Of a stretch of 54,762 bases of DNA, positions 44,168 through 52,648 are shown piece by piece. Source of the DNA: Oceanotoga teriensis (GTDB lineage Bacteria > Thermotogota > Thermotogae > Petrotogales > Petrotogaceae). Under the pieces are notes generated by a model. That model saw only the letters and a list, made by a program, of their open reading frames with translations. It was not told the DNA's origin and made no database searches. Made by a program: the position numbers and the translations under genes. Every line of letters begins with the position of its first letter. The first letter of the stretch is position 1. Location: contig NZ_QGGI01000001.1 of assembly GCF_003148465.1 (NCBI RefSeq), positions 1 to 54,762 on the forward strand. The letters are read 5' to 3'.

Positions 44168-44528
44168 AAGATAAAGTCGATGTAATGAGAAAAAAATAAG
44201 ACTGGAGAATCCTTTAAGGTAGGAATTTTTTCCATAATATCCAAAGTTTATGAATACTACTCTGCTTATGGAGAAAAAGAAGATATTTTACAGAATTTTA
44301 AATAAAGTGGTTTTGTAAAACTCTTTGGATAGGTTACAACTTCTATTAAGAATATTATAAAAATACATAGAAATATAAAAATAATATTATCAAAGCACTT
44401 AGAGAGAACAGATAAAAAAAAGAAGCCATAAAAAAATCAGTCTGAAAGATAATTTTATGGTTAATATAATTTTAGGGATTACTACAATGATTTTTATTTT
44501 ACAAGAATTTAAATAAAAAGAATATATT
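44168..44528. other. Non-coding remnant DNA of the element
   Basis: No intact gene. It holds broken frames, including a 54-codon minus-strand frame that overlaps the recombinase remnant, and a run of short AT-rich hairpins. Together with 43744-43910, it is best read as decayed mobile-element sequence. Confidence 0.5.
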
Positions 44529-44557
44529 TATTTAAAAAGGATATTTTATGTTATAAT
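44529..44557 (+). promoter_or_regulatory. Probable promoter of the Xre/Thoeris unit
   Basis: Extended -10 TGTTATAAT (44549-44557) with a weak -35. It lies about 50 bases before the Xre-type gene. Confidence 0.45.
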
Positions 44558-44609
44558 GTAATAAATAAAGTTGTTTTAGTTATAAAAAATTATTTAAAAA
44601 TTAATATAT

Positions 44610-44783
44610 ATGGAAATGAAAAATACTGAACTTATGGAAAAAGTAAAAGTGAGTAAAAGCACATTTTATAAAATAAAAAATAGACAAAATGTTACTACGG
44701 ATGTTTTACTTAGGATTTGTAATACTTTAGACTGTAATATTGAAGATATTATAGAAATTAATGACATTAAGGAGGTCAAATAA
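44610..44783 (+). CDS. Short Xre-family helix-turn-helix regulator
   Basis: A 57-residue protein matching the C-terminal two thirds of a Cro/C1-type regulator (ELMEKVKVSKSTFYKIKNRQ, NVTTDVLLRICNTLDCNIED). Full family members begin about ten residues earlier with a SYKKLWKLLI-like helix; SYKKLFKN is readable just upstream (44578-44601) but in another frame, so the N-terminus seems frameshifted or lost. It may be a decayed regulator of the TIR/caspase operon, whose first gene starts 2 bases after its stop. GGAGG within its last codons is the ribosome site of that gene. Confidence 0.65.
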   Translation: MEMKNTELMEKVKVSKSTFYKIKNRQNVTTDVLLRICNTLDCNIEDIIEINDIKEVK

Positions 44784-44785
44784 TT

Positions 44786-45163
44786 ATGAAAAGAATTTTT
44801 ATTAGTTTTGCAATTGAAGATGAACGGTTAAGAGATTTTTTAAAAGGACAAGCGAAAAATGAAAATAGCCCATTTGAATTTGTGGATATGTCAGTTAAAA
44901 AACCGTGGGATTCACAGTGGAAAACAAATTGCAGAACAAGAATAAAAGGTTGTGACGGTGTGATATCAATAGTTACAAAGAATACCAAAAATGCAGATGG
45001 ACAAATTTGGGAAATGAAGTGTGCAAAAGATGAAAATATTCCAATAGTTGGAATATACGGAAATGATAGTCACTCTGGAGTTGCTATTCCAAGTGAATGC
45101 GGATATATTAGATTGATGGACTGGAAATGGTCTAATATTTCAAATTGGATTAAAAGTATATAG
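44786..45163 (+). CDS. thsB: TIR-like domain protein, Thoeris ThsB type
   Basis: A 125-residue single-domain protein of the ThsB TIR-like family. KRIFISFAIEDERLRDF starts the fold, EFVDMSVKKPWDSQWK is the ThsB signature region, and DGQIWEMKCAKDENIP carries the Glu76 expected to be catalytic for NAD cleavage. In Thoeris defence such proteins sense phage and make a cyclic or modified ADP-ribose signal that switches on an effector. The next gene is a caspase-like protease, so that is the likely effector. Coding is less AT-rich than the backbone, consistent with transfer. ATG follows GGAGGTCAAATAATT. Confidence 0.87.
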   Translation: MKRIFISFAIEDERLRDFLKGQAKNENSPFEFVDMSVKKPWDSQWKTNCRTRIKGCDGVISIVTKNTKNADGQIWEMKCAKDENIPIVGIYGNDSHSGVAIPSECGYIRLMDWKWSNISNWIKSI

Positions 45164-45183
45164 GCTGATTAGGAGGGGAAAAT

Positions 45184-46176
45184 ATGGTGAACAATAAAGC
45201 TTTAGTTGTTGGCATAAATGATTATCCTAGTTGTCCATTATCATGCTGTATAAACGATGCTGAAGAAGTGGGCAAGATTCTTTCAATGAATGGAGATGGA
45301 AGCCCAAATTTTGATGTAAAATTTGCACTTGATGTTAGAACAAAGGCAGAATTATATGATGGCTTGAATTCGTTGTTTAATGAAGGCGAGGCGGATATAG
45401 CCTTGTTTTATTTTTCAGGACATGGGACGGGTTTAATTAATGGGAAGTTAGTCACACCTGACTTTACTGGTATGGATGCTGGCATTTCTATGGGCGAAAT
45501 TTTATCAATGGCAAACAAGTCTAAAAGTAAAAATAAAATTATTATTTTAGACTGCTGTTTTTCAGGAAAATTTGGTGAAAATGGTGTTACAAATTCTAGT
45601 GAATCTGTTTTATCGAATGGAGTTACTATAATAACAGCAAGTAATAGTGATGAATATTCTATGGAAGTATCGGGGGATGATGGTATACCCGGCCACGGAG
45701 TTTTTACTGAACTATTGATACAGGGGTTAAAAGGCGGAGCGGCAGATGTAGGTGGTAATATTACTCCTGCAAGCTTATATTCATTTGTCGATCAATCGTT
45801 GGGAGCCTGGGAACAAAGACCTCTTTTTAAAACAAATATCTCTAGGTTCCTTCCCATTAGAAAAATAAAGCCTAAAGTTCCTATTGAAGTGTTAAGGAAG
45901 TTGAGTGATTATTTTCAAAATCCTGATAGTGAATATTCTTTAGATCCGTCTTTTGAATTCACTAATACTCCAGAGTATAAGATTGAAATTAGAGAACCAT
46001 ATGCAAACGATGTAAATGTTAGTAAGTTTAAAGAATTACAACTATATGAGAGTGTTGGTTTAATTGAACCAGTCGATGAGGAACATATGTATTTTGCAGC
46101 AATAAATAGTAAGTCATGCAGGTTGACTCCTCTAGGGTTGCATTATTGGAAACTATCAAAATATAAAAGATTTTGA
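45184..46176 (+). CDS. Caspase-like protease (C14 family), probable Thoeris effector
   Basis: A 330-residue cytosolic caspase-fold protein. ALVVGINDYP opens strand 1, catalytic His80 lies in FYFSGHGTG and catalytic Cys125 in ILDCCFSG, so the dyad is intact. The C-terminal ~100 residues (about 225-330) form a separate basic domain: YESVGLIEPVDEEHMYFAAI followed by NSKSCRLTPLGLHYWKL, looking like a winged helix. That end is found in other bacterial defence effectors and may hold the signal-binding or regulatory site. Together with a TIR gene it matches type IV Thoeris, in which the TIR signal activates a proteolytic effector. GGAGGGGAAAAT precedes the ATG. Confidence 0.85.
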   Translation: MVNNKALVVGINDYPSCPLSCCINDAEEVGKILSMNGDGSPNFDVKFALDVRTKAELYDGLNSLFNEGEADIALFYFSGHGTGLINGKLVTPDFTGMDAGISMGEILSMANKSKSKNKIIILDCCFSGKFGENGVTNSSESVLSNGVTIITASNSDEYSMEVSGDDGIPGHGVFTELLIQGLKGGAADVGGNITPASLYSFVDQSLGAWEQRPLFKTNISRFLPIRKIKPKVPIEVLRKLSDYFQNPDSEYSLDPSFEFTNTPEYKIEIREPYANDVNVSKFKELQLYESVGLIEPVDEEHMYFAAINSKSCRLTPLGLHYWKLSKYKRF

Positions 46177-46187
46177 GAGGAATATAT

Positions 46188-46766
46188 ATGATTTTAACAA
46201 AAGATTTTTTAATAAGAGAATCTGCAAAAAGAGACATTAGCAATGCATCGGAAACTAGGATTTTAAATGAAAATCATGCGGTTTTTTCAAAAAAAGAGTT
46301 ATATGACTTGTTTATATCACATAGTTTTTTAGATAAAAAACTCATATTAACGCTAATTGATTTATTTAATAATGCAGGTTATTCAGTATATGTAGATTGG
46401 ATAAATGATAAAAATTTAGATAGAAATAATGTATCGCCTAAAACGGCTAATGTTATTAAAAATAGAATATCTAATTGTAAAGGCTTATCTTATATTGCCA
46501 CTAGAAATATTGTTAATTCAAAATGGTGTCCATGGGAATTGGGTTTAGCAGATGGCATGTTAAATGGGAAATCATGTATATTACCAGTAATGGAAGAAAC
46601 CGGTAATTTTAGAGGTCTTGAATATTTAGGTCTTTATCCATACATAGAATATGAAAAAATAAGTAGAAAGAGTACTTATGAGTTCTGGGTTATAGATCAA
46701 GACGATAGTAGTATATACGCTTCTCTAAGGAACTGGCTAAATGGGGCTGCACTAGAAAGACATTAA
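46188..46766 (+). CDS. Second TIR-domain protein of the defence operon
   Basis: A 192-residue protein with a ~30-residue N-terminal extension and a TIR domain: ELYDLFISHSFLDKKLI, the AGYSVYVDW strand, and SKWCPWELGLADG with the putative catalytic Glu117. It is a different TIR family from the first gene, closer to classic STALD/TIR_2-like domains. Thoeris operons may carry several TIR sensors feeding one effector. The reading frame at 46173 begins with a TTG in the caspase stop region; the ATG at 46188 follows GAGAGGAATATAT. Third gene of the operon, ended by a hairpin at 46774. Confidence 0.83.
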   Translation: MILTKDFLIRESAKRDISNASETRILNENHAVFSKKELYDLFISHSFLDKKLILTLIDLFNNAGYSVYVDWINDKNLDRNNVSPKTANVIKNRISNCKGLSYIATRNIVNSKWCPWELGLADGMLNGKSCILPVMEETGNFRGLEYLGLYPYIEYEKISRKSTYEFWVIDQDDSSIYASLRNWLNGAALERH

Positions 46767-46773
46767 AAATAAT

Positions 46774-46803
46774 AAGGAGATGGAGCTATCTCTCCATCTC
46801 CTT
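46774..46803 (+). terminator. Hairpin ending the TIR/caspase operon
   Basis: AAGGAGATGGA / TCCATCTCCTT with an 8-base loop. A U tract is lacking, but position between converging transcripts supports a terminator role. Confidence 0.5.
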
Positions 46804-47990
46804 ACCCATGTAAATTCCATAGTTCTTTCGTATTTGATAAAGCTCGTTCATAGTAGATTTTGAGGAAAAATACTTTTGCATAAGGGTATTCTTTTTTTCT
46901 TGCAATTTATCAAGTTTATCTAAAATATTCTTTGAATCAGGCAGCTTTAAATAGGACTTTTTCAGTTTTACAAGAGCTGTTTCGTAGCGTGTGATTTCAA
47001 CCTTATGTTCCTCAAAAAATGCCTTATCGGAAGGATTTGATTTACATTCTTTGTAATAGGCTCGATATTTTTTAACAGTATGAACCTGCTCCATTGTATC
47101 AGAAAGTAGCTGCATATCCTTGTCAATTTCTTTGATTTTATCTTGTAAGTTCTGTCTTTCTTCAGCAGTTTTTTGAATGTATTCATCAAGTTTGCTTAAC
47201 AGATTTAATGCCATGTTCTCTTATAAAAACAACGGACTCAGCCATTGTGTTTAAGTTATGCTTGGTTGTCCAATACTCATAACCTTTGTTCTCTTTCACT
47301 TTGGCATTAGTATTCATATTATGACATTTCCGATTCGTTTTTTGACAGGAGGGGTTTTAATAACTTGATTTTCTGTAATACGCTCTTTTAATTTTTCTTC
47401 GGTATAATCTTCACCAATCGTCTTAGCCCTTGTAAATCTCTGCTTATCTTTTGGCTTAAAGGCTATATGTTTTCCATACTTTATTTCATAACCAAGTTCC
47501 GCCATCTTCTTTAGAAATTCTTCCCAATCATTAGACTGTTTTATCAAACGATCAATGTCAAATTGAAGTTTGCTTTTCCAAGAAGTACCTTTCTTAGACT
47601 GTTCATTTTCATACCATGACTTTCCACTAACCTTGCACTTTTTCTTATAAGCTTCATAAAATTCATCAATAACAGAAAGGTTGTTTTCTTTGCATAGCTT
47701 ATCACTTTGATACGTATTTGATGATAGCTCTTTTTATTAGATTGATAGCACTTGCCCGTTACCATATTTACATTAATATGGTTGTGGATATATCCTTTAT
47801 CTATGTGTGTAGATAAGACAAATTCGTACTCATCTTTTAATATCTTTTTACAAAGTTCAATACCAATTTGATGTGCCATTTCAGAACTTGTTTCTCCAGG
47901 CAAAAAGGACTGAATGAGATGTCTTGCAAGGATAATCCTATTTGTTCCTGAATCATTTCGTTTTCTTAAAAATTGAGTATGAGCATTTTC
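46786..47990 (-). pseudogene. MOBP-type relaxase of a Tn1549/IME-like element, multiply frameshifted
   Basis: Minus-strand fragments read in order: HLIQSFLPGETSSEMAHQIG (start region), ATHID-like STHIDKGYIHNHINVNMV (the HUH histidine motif of the relaxase), then KKMAELGYEIKYGKHIAFKP, the NKGYEYWTTKHNLNTMAESV segment at 47215-47313, and a coiled-coil tail to 46786. At least three frame changes (near 47740, 47545, 47315 and 47195) separate them, so the relaxase cannot be made. It normally nicks oriT for transfer. Convergent with the defence operon. Confidence 0.85.
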
Positions 47991-47991
47991 C

Positions 47992-48112
47992 TGTCATTTA
48001 TATCATCTTTATAGATTACATCGGTCGAATTTACTTGCTTCGCAATTTAATTGATGTTTTTTGTAGCATTGGAAAGTAAGCCTTGTAAATCCCTGAATGG
48101 TTCTAAATCCAT
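47992..48112 (-). pseudogene. MobC-like mobilisation protein, C-terminal remnant
   Basis: Reads MDLEPFRDLQGLLSNATKNIN, then a stop in place of Gln or Asn, then IAKQVNSTDVIYKDDI, the typical MobC end (IAKRVNSTGSIY-like). It lies directly upstream of the relaxase remnant, as in intact mobilisation modules. Confidence 0.72.
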
Positions 48113-48160
48113 TATTGAATTAAAATTCAATATTATTCAGTTTTGAAAAGAGATTTACTT

Positions 48161-48325
48161 ATGTCTGAAAAAGAATTATCAAAAAAAGTGATTGAAAAAA
48201 TTGAAGAAATAAAATATGAAAATAATATTATTTTCATATCAATTGATAAAAATTTAAAGTCAACTAAGAAATATATATACTCTACTGATGAGAAAAAACT
48301 ACTTACTTTTTTCAATAGATTATGA
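48161..48325 (+). CDS. Small hypothetical protein
   Basis: A 54-residue Lys-rich frame (MSEKELSKKVIEKIEEIKYE...) that I do not recognise. The first part would form a helix and the rest a short strand pair. The start at 48161 is preceded by GAGATTTACTT, a weak site; an alternative ATG is at 48143. It ends 25 bases before the left copy of the 120-bp repeat. May be a remnant. Confidence 0.3.
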   Translation: MSEKELSKKVIEKIEEIKYENNIIFISIDKNLKSTKKYIYSTDEKKLLTFFNRL

Positions 48326-48349
48326 TGGACACTTTGTAAAAATAATGAT

Positions 48350-48470
48350 AAGAATATTAAACACATTGTATTTCATTGTTATAATATAGTGGGTATACTT
48401 AACCATTAAAATTAAATTCAACGATTGGCATAGCAAAGTATATAAAATTTGTTCCAATAATAATAATTCC
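48350..48470. repeat. 120-bp direct repeat, left copy
   Basis: Almost identical to 49962-50079: two substitutions and one extra TAA. Read on the minus strand it encodes the end of a small membrane segment (GTNFIYFAMPIVEFNFNG) and stop, as the right copy does next to the ABC-2 permease gene. The two copies flank a small membrane-protein frame and the DUF5131 gene. Confidence 0.92.
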
Positions 48471-48782
48471 TCATTATCGTTGAAAAAACAAGCTATACCT
48501 GACCAGCATACCTATTAAGAAAAGTAAATTTATAAAATAGTTACAGATATGCAAATTGAAGAATTTGGATTATTTTTTCATTCTTTTAATTATATATAGA
48601 ATTTGGCCAAGAAATATGGAACGGTTTTTTTTGATGCCTTGGCTCTATTGCTTAGAGACTAATTGATTTGATATAACGAATGATTTTAATGTAGCTTTAT
48701 TCTTTGCAACTTGAAAAACAGACAGTAATACTAAAAAATCATTAAAAATACATATGTAAATTTGAACTAAAGGAGGAACATT
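48471..48782. other. Non-coding stretch inside the repeat-flanked block
   Basis: No gene is seen. There is an inverted GCCAAG / CTTGGC pair around 48604-48648 and AT-rich filler. Confidence 0.4.
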
Positions 48783-48793
48783 ATGAATATTTT

Positions 48794-48988
48794 ATGGGAA
48801 GTTTGATGTTATTAATTGGTCTTTTTCTATTTGTATCATCAATTAAAAAAAGTAAATTTATCATATACAAAACCCTTGTCGATAGAAGCAAAAGTTTATG
48901 GGGAGAAAATGTACATACTTTTTTCATAGCAGTAGGTATTGTCATCATGGGATTAAACTCATTGTTCTTTTTAAATATCTGGGGGTAA
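48794..48988 (+). CDS. Small two-helix membrane protein, start probably frameshifted
   Basis: A 64-residue hydrophobic protein with two membrane helices (MGSLMLLIGLFLFVSSI and TFFIAVGIVIMGLNSLFFL) and a basic loop between. The ribosome site AAAGGAGGAACATT and ATG at 48783 are in a different frame, which hits TGA after seven codons; one extra base there would explain it. It is either translated from the weak ATG at 48794 or inactive. Family unknown. Confidence 0.45.
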   Translation: MGSLMLLIGLFLFVSSIKKSKFIIYKTLVDRSKSLWGENVHTFFIAVGIVIMGLNSLFFLNIWG

Positions 48989-49176
48989 TATATATTTGAA
49001 TTCTTAGATTATCATAAACAATTGCGATAGAAAATGATTATTTACACTAATTATAGATTTGCTATTATAAATATTTTGAGGTAAATAATAACTTATAAGA
49101 ATTTGGATGAAAAAGCAAATAAAAAACTGATTCTAAATAGACACCACAAAATTCACTAAATAAGGAGGAGTTCTCA

Positions 49177-49899
49177 ATGAATTGGGAACCATGGACAGGT
49201 TGTTACAAAATTAGTGATGGGTGCACATATTGTTATTTTTATGGACCTCATGCAAAACGATATGGTCAAAATATCATAAAAAGAACAGATAAATTTGATT
49301 GGCCCATAAAAAAAGATACCAAAGGGGAATACAAAATTAAAGGAAACAAAGTTCTTGCAACATGTTTTGCAACTGATTTTTTTCTTTCTGAAGCAGATGA
49401 ATGGCGTAAAGAAGTTTGGGCTATCATCAGGGAAAGAACAGATATAGAATTTTTAATTTTGACAAAACGAATTGACCGTTTTCTTGTATCACTTCCATCA
49501 GATTGGGATACTGGATATGACAATGTAAATATTGGTTGTACTGTTGAAAATCAAATGCTGGCTGATTATAGACTTCCATTATTTTTATCTTATCCGATAA
49601 AGCACCGTTTTATTGCATGCGCTCCGATCTTAGAAGCAATAGATCTAACATCCTATCTTCATGGAGTAGAGCATGTTACAGTTGGTGGTGAAACAGGCCG
49701 AGAAGCTCGCGAATGTGATTATGATTGGGTACTTAATATCCGTAAACAGTGCATAAAAGCAAATATAACATTTTGGTTCAAAAATACAGGTTCATTTTTT
49801 AAACATAATGGAATAGTGAAAAAAATAAATCCTTTTAAGCAATCTAATATGGCGAAAAACCTTGGCATAAATATTTCAGAAGAGAAAAAATTATTTTAA
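49177..49899 (+). CDS. DUF5131 / phage Gp37-Gp68 family protein
   Basis: A 240-residue protein of the Gp37/Gp68 family common on phages and mobile elements. MNWEPWTGCYKISDGCTYCY gives the Cys-x7-Cys-x2-Cys cluster typical of the family and reminiscent of radical-SAM iron-sulfur sites. VGGETGREARECDYDWV and FWFKNTGSF are further family marks. The biochemical role is unknown. AAGGAGGAGTTCTCA precedes the ATG. It lies inside the block bounded by the 120-bp repeats, so it may have been inserted or moved as a unit. Confidence 0.85.
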   Translation: MNWEPWTGCYKISDGCTYCYFYGPHAKRYGQNIIKRTDKFDWPIKKDTKGEYKIKGNKVLATCFATDFFLSEADEWRKEVWAIIRERTDIEFLILTKRIDRFLVSLPSDWDTGYDNVNIGCTVENQMLADYRLPLFLSYPIKHRFIACAPILEAIDLTSYLHGVEHVTVGGETGREARECDYDWVLNIRKQCIKANITFWFKNTGSFFKHNGIVKKINPFKQSNMAKNLGINISEEKKLF

Positions 49900-49961
49900 C
49901 CTTAACAGAATAATAGAAAAAATTATTGCCTATTTTATTTAATTAATATTCTGAAATACTC

Positions 49962-50079
49962 AAGAATATTAAACACATTGTATTTCATTATTATAATATA
50001 GTGGGTATACTTAACCATTAAAATTAAATTCAACGATTGGCATAGCAAAGTATATAAAATTCGTTCCAATAATAATTCC
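49962..50079. repeat. 120-bp direct repeat, right copy
   Basis: See the left copy at 48350-48470. The right copy continues into the minus-strand frame ITGLKMTFVVFILRG-like (to about 50190) that overlaps the end of the ABC-2 permease gene in another frame. This copy looks like the original and the left one like the duplicate. Confidence 0.92.
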
Positions 50080-50143
50080 CCTTAAAATGAATACTACAAA
50101 GGTCATTTTGAGACCAATTATTGTTGTTGTAAAATATTCATTT

Positions 50144-50860
50144 TCACTCTTGAACTTGTTTTTTGAGTAAAAAAATAATAGAAAGTATTGCAATAATAAA
50201 AACGATAATCAAGACCAATAAATTTTCAATCTGAAACTCGCTATTCAACATCAATTTATAGCCCCATGTAGCAGGAAATACTTTTCCAATTATTTCAAGA
50301 GGTTTTGGCAATAAGTTGACTGGAAACATAATACCTGAAAGCATTATAGATGGCAAAAATATAATTTGCGAAAACATAGTTAGTTTTGCTTGTTTTTTTA
50401 CTAACAAACCTAACACAATTGCAATGCTTAAAGAAACTATAATAAGAATTGCCAGTCCAAGAAAATAAAATGGAATATTTGTGGGCAATATTGCATCAAA
50501 AACAATAGGAGCAATCAAAAATATGAGGATAGACATTATCATCAAATTAATAAATGTAGAAATAAACATAGTTGCTACACCCAAATATAATGGAACGCCA
50601 TTTGCTCGATAGACTTTTTTTATATCGCTTCCATATGTTTCTAAGATGGTGGGAGGCAATCCAATTATTGCTCCCATAGATACACCCATAACAGTCATAG
50701 TTTGAATTAGAGTATTTTTCATTGTTGGAACTATAGAGGTAAAAATACCACCCATGATGGCAAAAAATAAAAGTGGCACTAAGTAACAGGTAACAAGCGA
50801 TGTATTACTTCGAATATCTAGCTTCCATTGTAATACTACTCCATATAAAAAAGCTCTCAT
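50144..50860 (-). CDS. ABC-2 type transporter permease
   Basis: A 238-residue membrane protein with about six helices of the ABC-2 exporter family. The SLSIAIVLGLLVKKQAKL segment and LPSIMLSGIMFPVNLLPKPL followed by PATWGYKLML are the family hallmark. It partners the upstream ATPase; its ATG overlaps the ATPase stop (TAATG). Likely exports a drug, peptide or lipid in response to the MerR regulator. Confidence 0.88.
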   Translation of the reverse strand: MRAFLYGVVLQWKLDIRSNTSLVTCYLVPLLFFAIMGGIFTSIVPTMKNTLIQTMTVMGVSMGAIIGLPPTILETYGSDIKKVYRANGVPLYLGVATMFISTFINLMIMSILIFLIAPIVFDAILPTNIPFYFLGLAILIIVSLSIAIVLGLLVKKQAKLTMFSQIIFLPSIMLSGIMFPVNLLPKPLEIIGKVFPATWGYKLMLNSEFQIENLLVLIIVFIIAILSIIFLLKKQVQE

Positions 50861-51672
50861 TATAAATTCCTCCTTGCAAGCTCTATAAAGTGCTGTTCTA
50901 GTGTTCCACGACTTATTGTTATATCCAATACCAAAATTCCTTTTTGTTTATAGTTTTCAAGCAGTTTCAAGAGTGTATCTGAAACATTATCAGTTTCAAC
51001 AATATCATTTCCTTGATTAGTTTCAATTTTAATGGAATAATGTTTCCCAATCTTTTTCCTTAATTCTTCGAATGTACCTAAAAATACTATATTTCCGTTG
51101 TTCAAAATAGCAATTCTGTCACATAGAATTTCAACTTCTGCCATATCATGACTTGTCAAGATGATCGTTTTACCCCGATCTTTTAATTTGCGAATTTGTG
51201 CATGGAGTGATATTCTAGCCTCTACATCAAGACCTGCTGTTGGTTCATCAAGAAATAAAATATCTGGATTGCTTATTAATGCAAGTGCAAGATGCAAGCG
51301 ACGTTTTTGACCTGTAGAAAGCTGAAAATATTGTTGTTTTGCAAGTTTGTCAATACAAAGAGTTGTTAACATTACTTGATCAATTTTGACTTTGTTCCAT
51401 TTTGCAAAAAGTTGTACAGCTTCCATTGGTTTAATATGTTCTGGCAAAGAAGATGATTGCAGTTGAATACCCATTTTTCCATTTATAGTAATAACCCCTT
51501 GATCATACTTACGTAACCCTTCAATACATTCAAGAGTTGTTGTTTTTCCAGCACCATTCACACCAAGTATGGCAAAAACTTCGCCTTTTTTTACATCAAA
51601 ACTAATTCCTTTTAACACAGTATGATTACCGTAGTTTTTTTGTAAATTATCAATTGTCATTGCAATATTCAT
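50860..51672 (-). CDS. ABC transporter ATP-binding protein (ABC-2 exporter)
   Basis: A 270-residue ATPase of the CcmA/DrrA type. Walker A GVNGAGKTT, Q-loop LQSSSLPE, signature LSTGQKRR (Ser-Thr-Gly variant), Walker B ILFLDEPTAGLD and switch His in LTSHDMAEV. It forms an operon with the MerR gene upstream (ATGA overlap) and the permease downstream. Confidence 0.92.
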   Translation of the reverse strand: MNIAMTIDNLQKNYGNHTVLKGISFDVKKGEVFAILGVNGAGKTTTLECIEGLRKYDQGVITINGKMGIQLQSSSLPEHIKPMEAVQLFAKWNKVKIDQVMLTTLCIDKLAKQQYFQLSTGQKRRLHLALALISNPDILFLDEPTAGLDVEARISLHAQIRKLKDRGKTIILTSHDMAEVEILCDRIAILNNGNIVFLGTFEELRKKIGKHYSIKIETNQGNDIVETDNVSDTLLKLLENYKQKGILVLDITISRGTLEQHFIELARRNL

Positions 51673-52469
51673 TTTGTTTTCTCTATAAATGGATTAATTC
51701 CTAATTTAGTTAAATAAACATCTAACGCTTTTTCAATATATGTCATATCAATCATTTGTTTTTCCCCACTTTCAATTGCATTTTTATTTATGTTTCCAAT
51801 TTCCATAAGCTTTGAAAATATACTCATATCTCCATCCGTAAAATCCATAATCATTTTCCAAAAATCTTTCGCAAGTAATTGACCTTCTTTACTATCTGGA
51901 GATACATTATTTTTTTGCAATTCTTGTGTTTTATTGTTTAAATCTATAAATTGATTCATAAAGGCTGTACCACTTTCCATATCAAACTTTTTGTAAAGAT
52001 GGTTAAGTGTTTCTTCATCAAAATGCTTTATAAGTCCGTAAAATTTATTTCCCATTTGTAGATTAACAATAATACTCGCATATTTTTTAAAATCTACCGA
52101 TTGTATTTGTAATACCTCTGCTTTTAATAATTTAATTTCTTCATATGCTTTTGAAAGATCTTGTATTTTCCTTTTAATATCAGCAGCCTGTTCAGTTAAT
52201 ATTATAGCAACATTATCTGGAGTATCTAGTGACATAATTTTATTTTTTATGTTTTTTAATGAAAAACCGAGATGTTTTAAAGATAAAATCTGATGAAGTC
52301 TAACTAAATCCTTGTTAGTATATAACCTACGTCCTCCATCACTTTTAACAGATGGAGAAAAAAAACCTTCTTTATCATAGTATTGCAACGTACGAACAGT
52401 TACTCTCATTTTCTTTGCAATTTCGCTCACTGTCATATATTCTTTTGGTATAATTCTATGTTTTTCCAT
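51669..52469 (-). CDS. MerR-family transcriptional regulator
   Basis: A 266-residue activator. The N-terminal helix-turn-helix is YMTVSEIAKKMRVTVRTLQY with the wing GGRRLYTNKD and a dimerising helix; the C-terminal ~130 residues form a large helical effector domain resembling TipA-type multidrug sensors (KLMEIGNINK, GMTFMNQF-like). It is the first gene of the exporter operon. The ATG at 52469 follows GGAGGTAATGATA. Confidence 0.88.
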   Translation of the reverse strand: MEKHRIIPKEYMTVSEIAKKMRVTVRTLQYYDKEGFFSPSVKSDGGRRLYTNKDLVRLHQILSLKHLGFSLKNIKNKIMSLDTPDNVAIILTEQAADIKRKIQDLSKAYEEIKLLKAEVLQIQSVDFKKYASIIVNLQMGNKFYGLIKHFDEETLNHLYKKFDMESGTAFMNQFIDLNNKTQELQKNNVSPDSKEGQLLAKDFWKMIMDFTDGDMSIFSKLMEIGNINKNAIESGEKQMIDMTYIEKALDVYLTKLGINPFIEKTK

Positions 52470-52490
52470 TATCATTACCTCCTTATTCAT

Positions 52491-52521
52491 ATTATAAGTT
52501 ATAACGTTACGTCATAAGCAA
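52491..52521 (-). promoter_or_regulatory. MerR-type promoter with 19-bp spacer
   Basis: Minus-strand -35 TTGCTT (52521-52516), a 19-base spacer and TATAAT (52496-52491). The spacer holds the imperfect palindrome TTATGACGTAACGTTATAA. An overlong spacer with a central dyad is the diagnostic MerR-activated promoter design, so the regulator likely controls its own operon here. Confidence 0.8.
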
Positions 52522-52648
52522 GTTTTTTATCATAAATCAAATACACAAATATAAATTTTTATAAAATAGGAACATATAAACTCTCAAATGTAGTATGATT
52601 GAATGGATAAAATGATTATAAAAATTAATTTCTTTTGAGGTGCAAAAA

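Noticed and set aside
44071-44235. A 54-codon minus-strand frame starting MEKIPTLKDSPVLFFSHYID
   Set aside because: It overlaps the serine-recombinase remnant in another frame, has no good ribosome site and its hydrophobic end is explained by the out-of-frame reading; treated as incidental.
50011-50193. 60-codon minus-strand frame MQYFLLFFYSKNKF...
   Set aside because: It overlaps the permease end and the right 120-bp repeat, lacks a clear ribosome site, and looks like a remnant; kept only as part of the repeat description.
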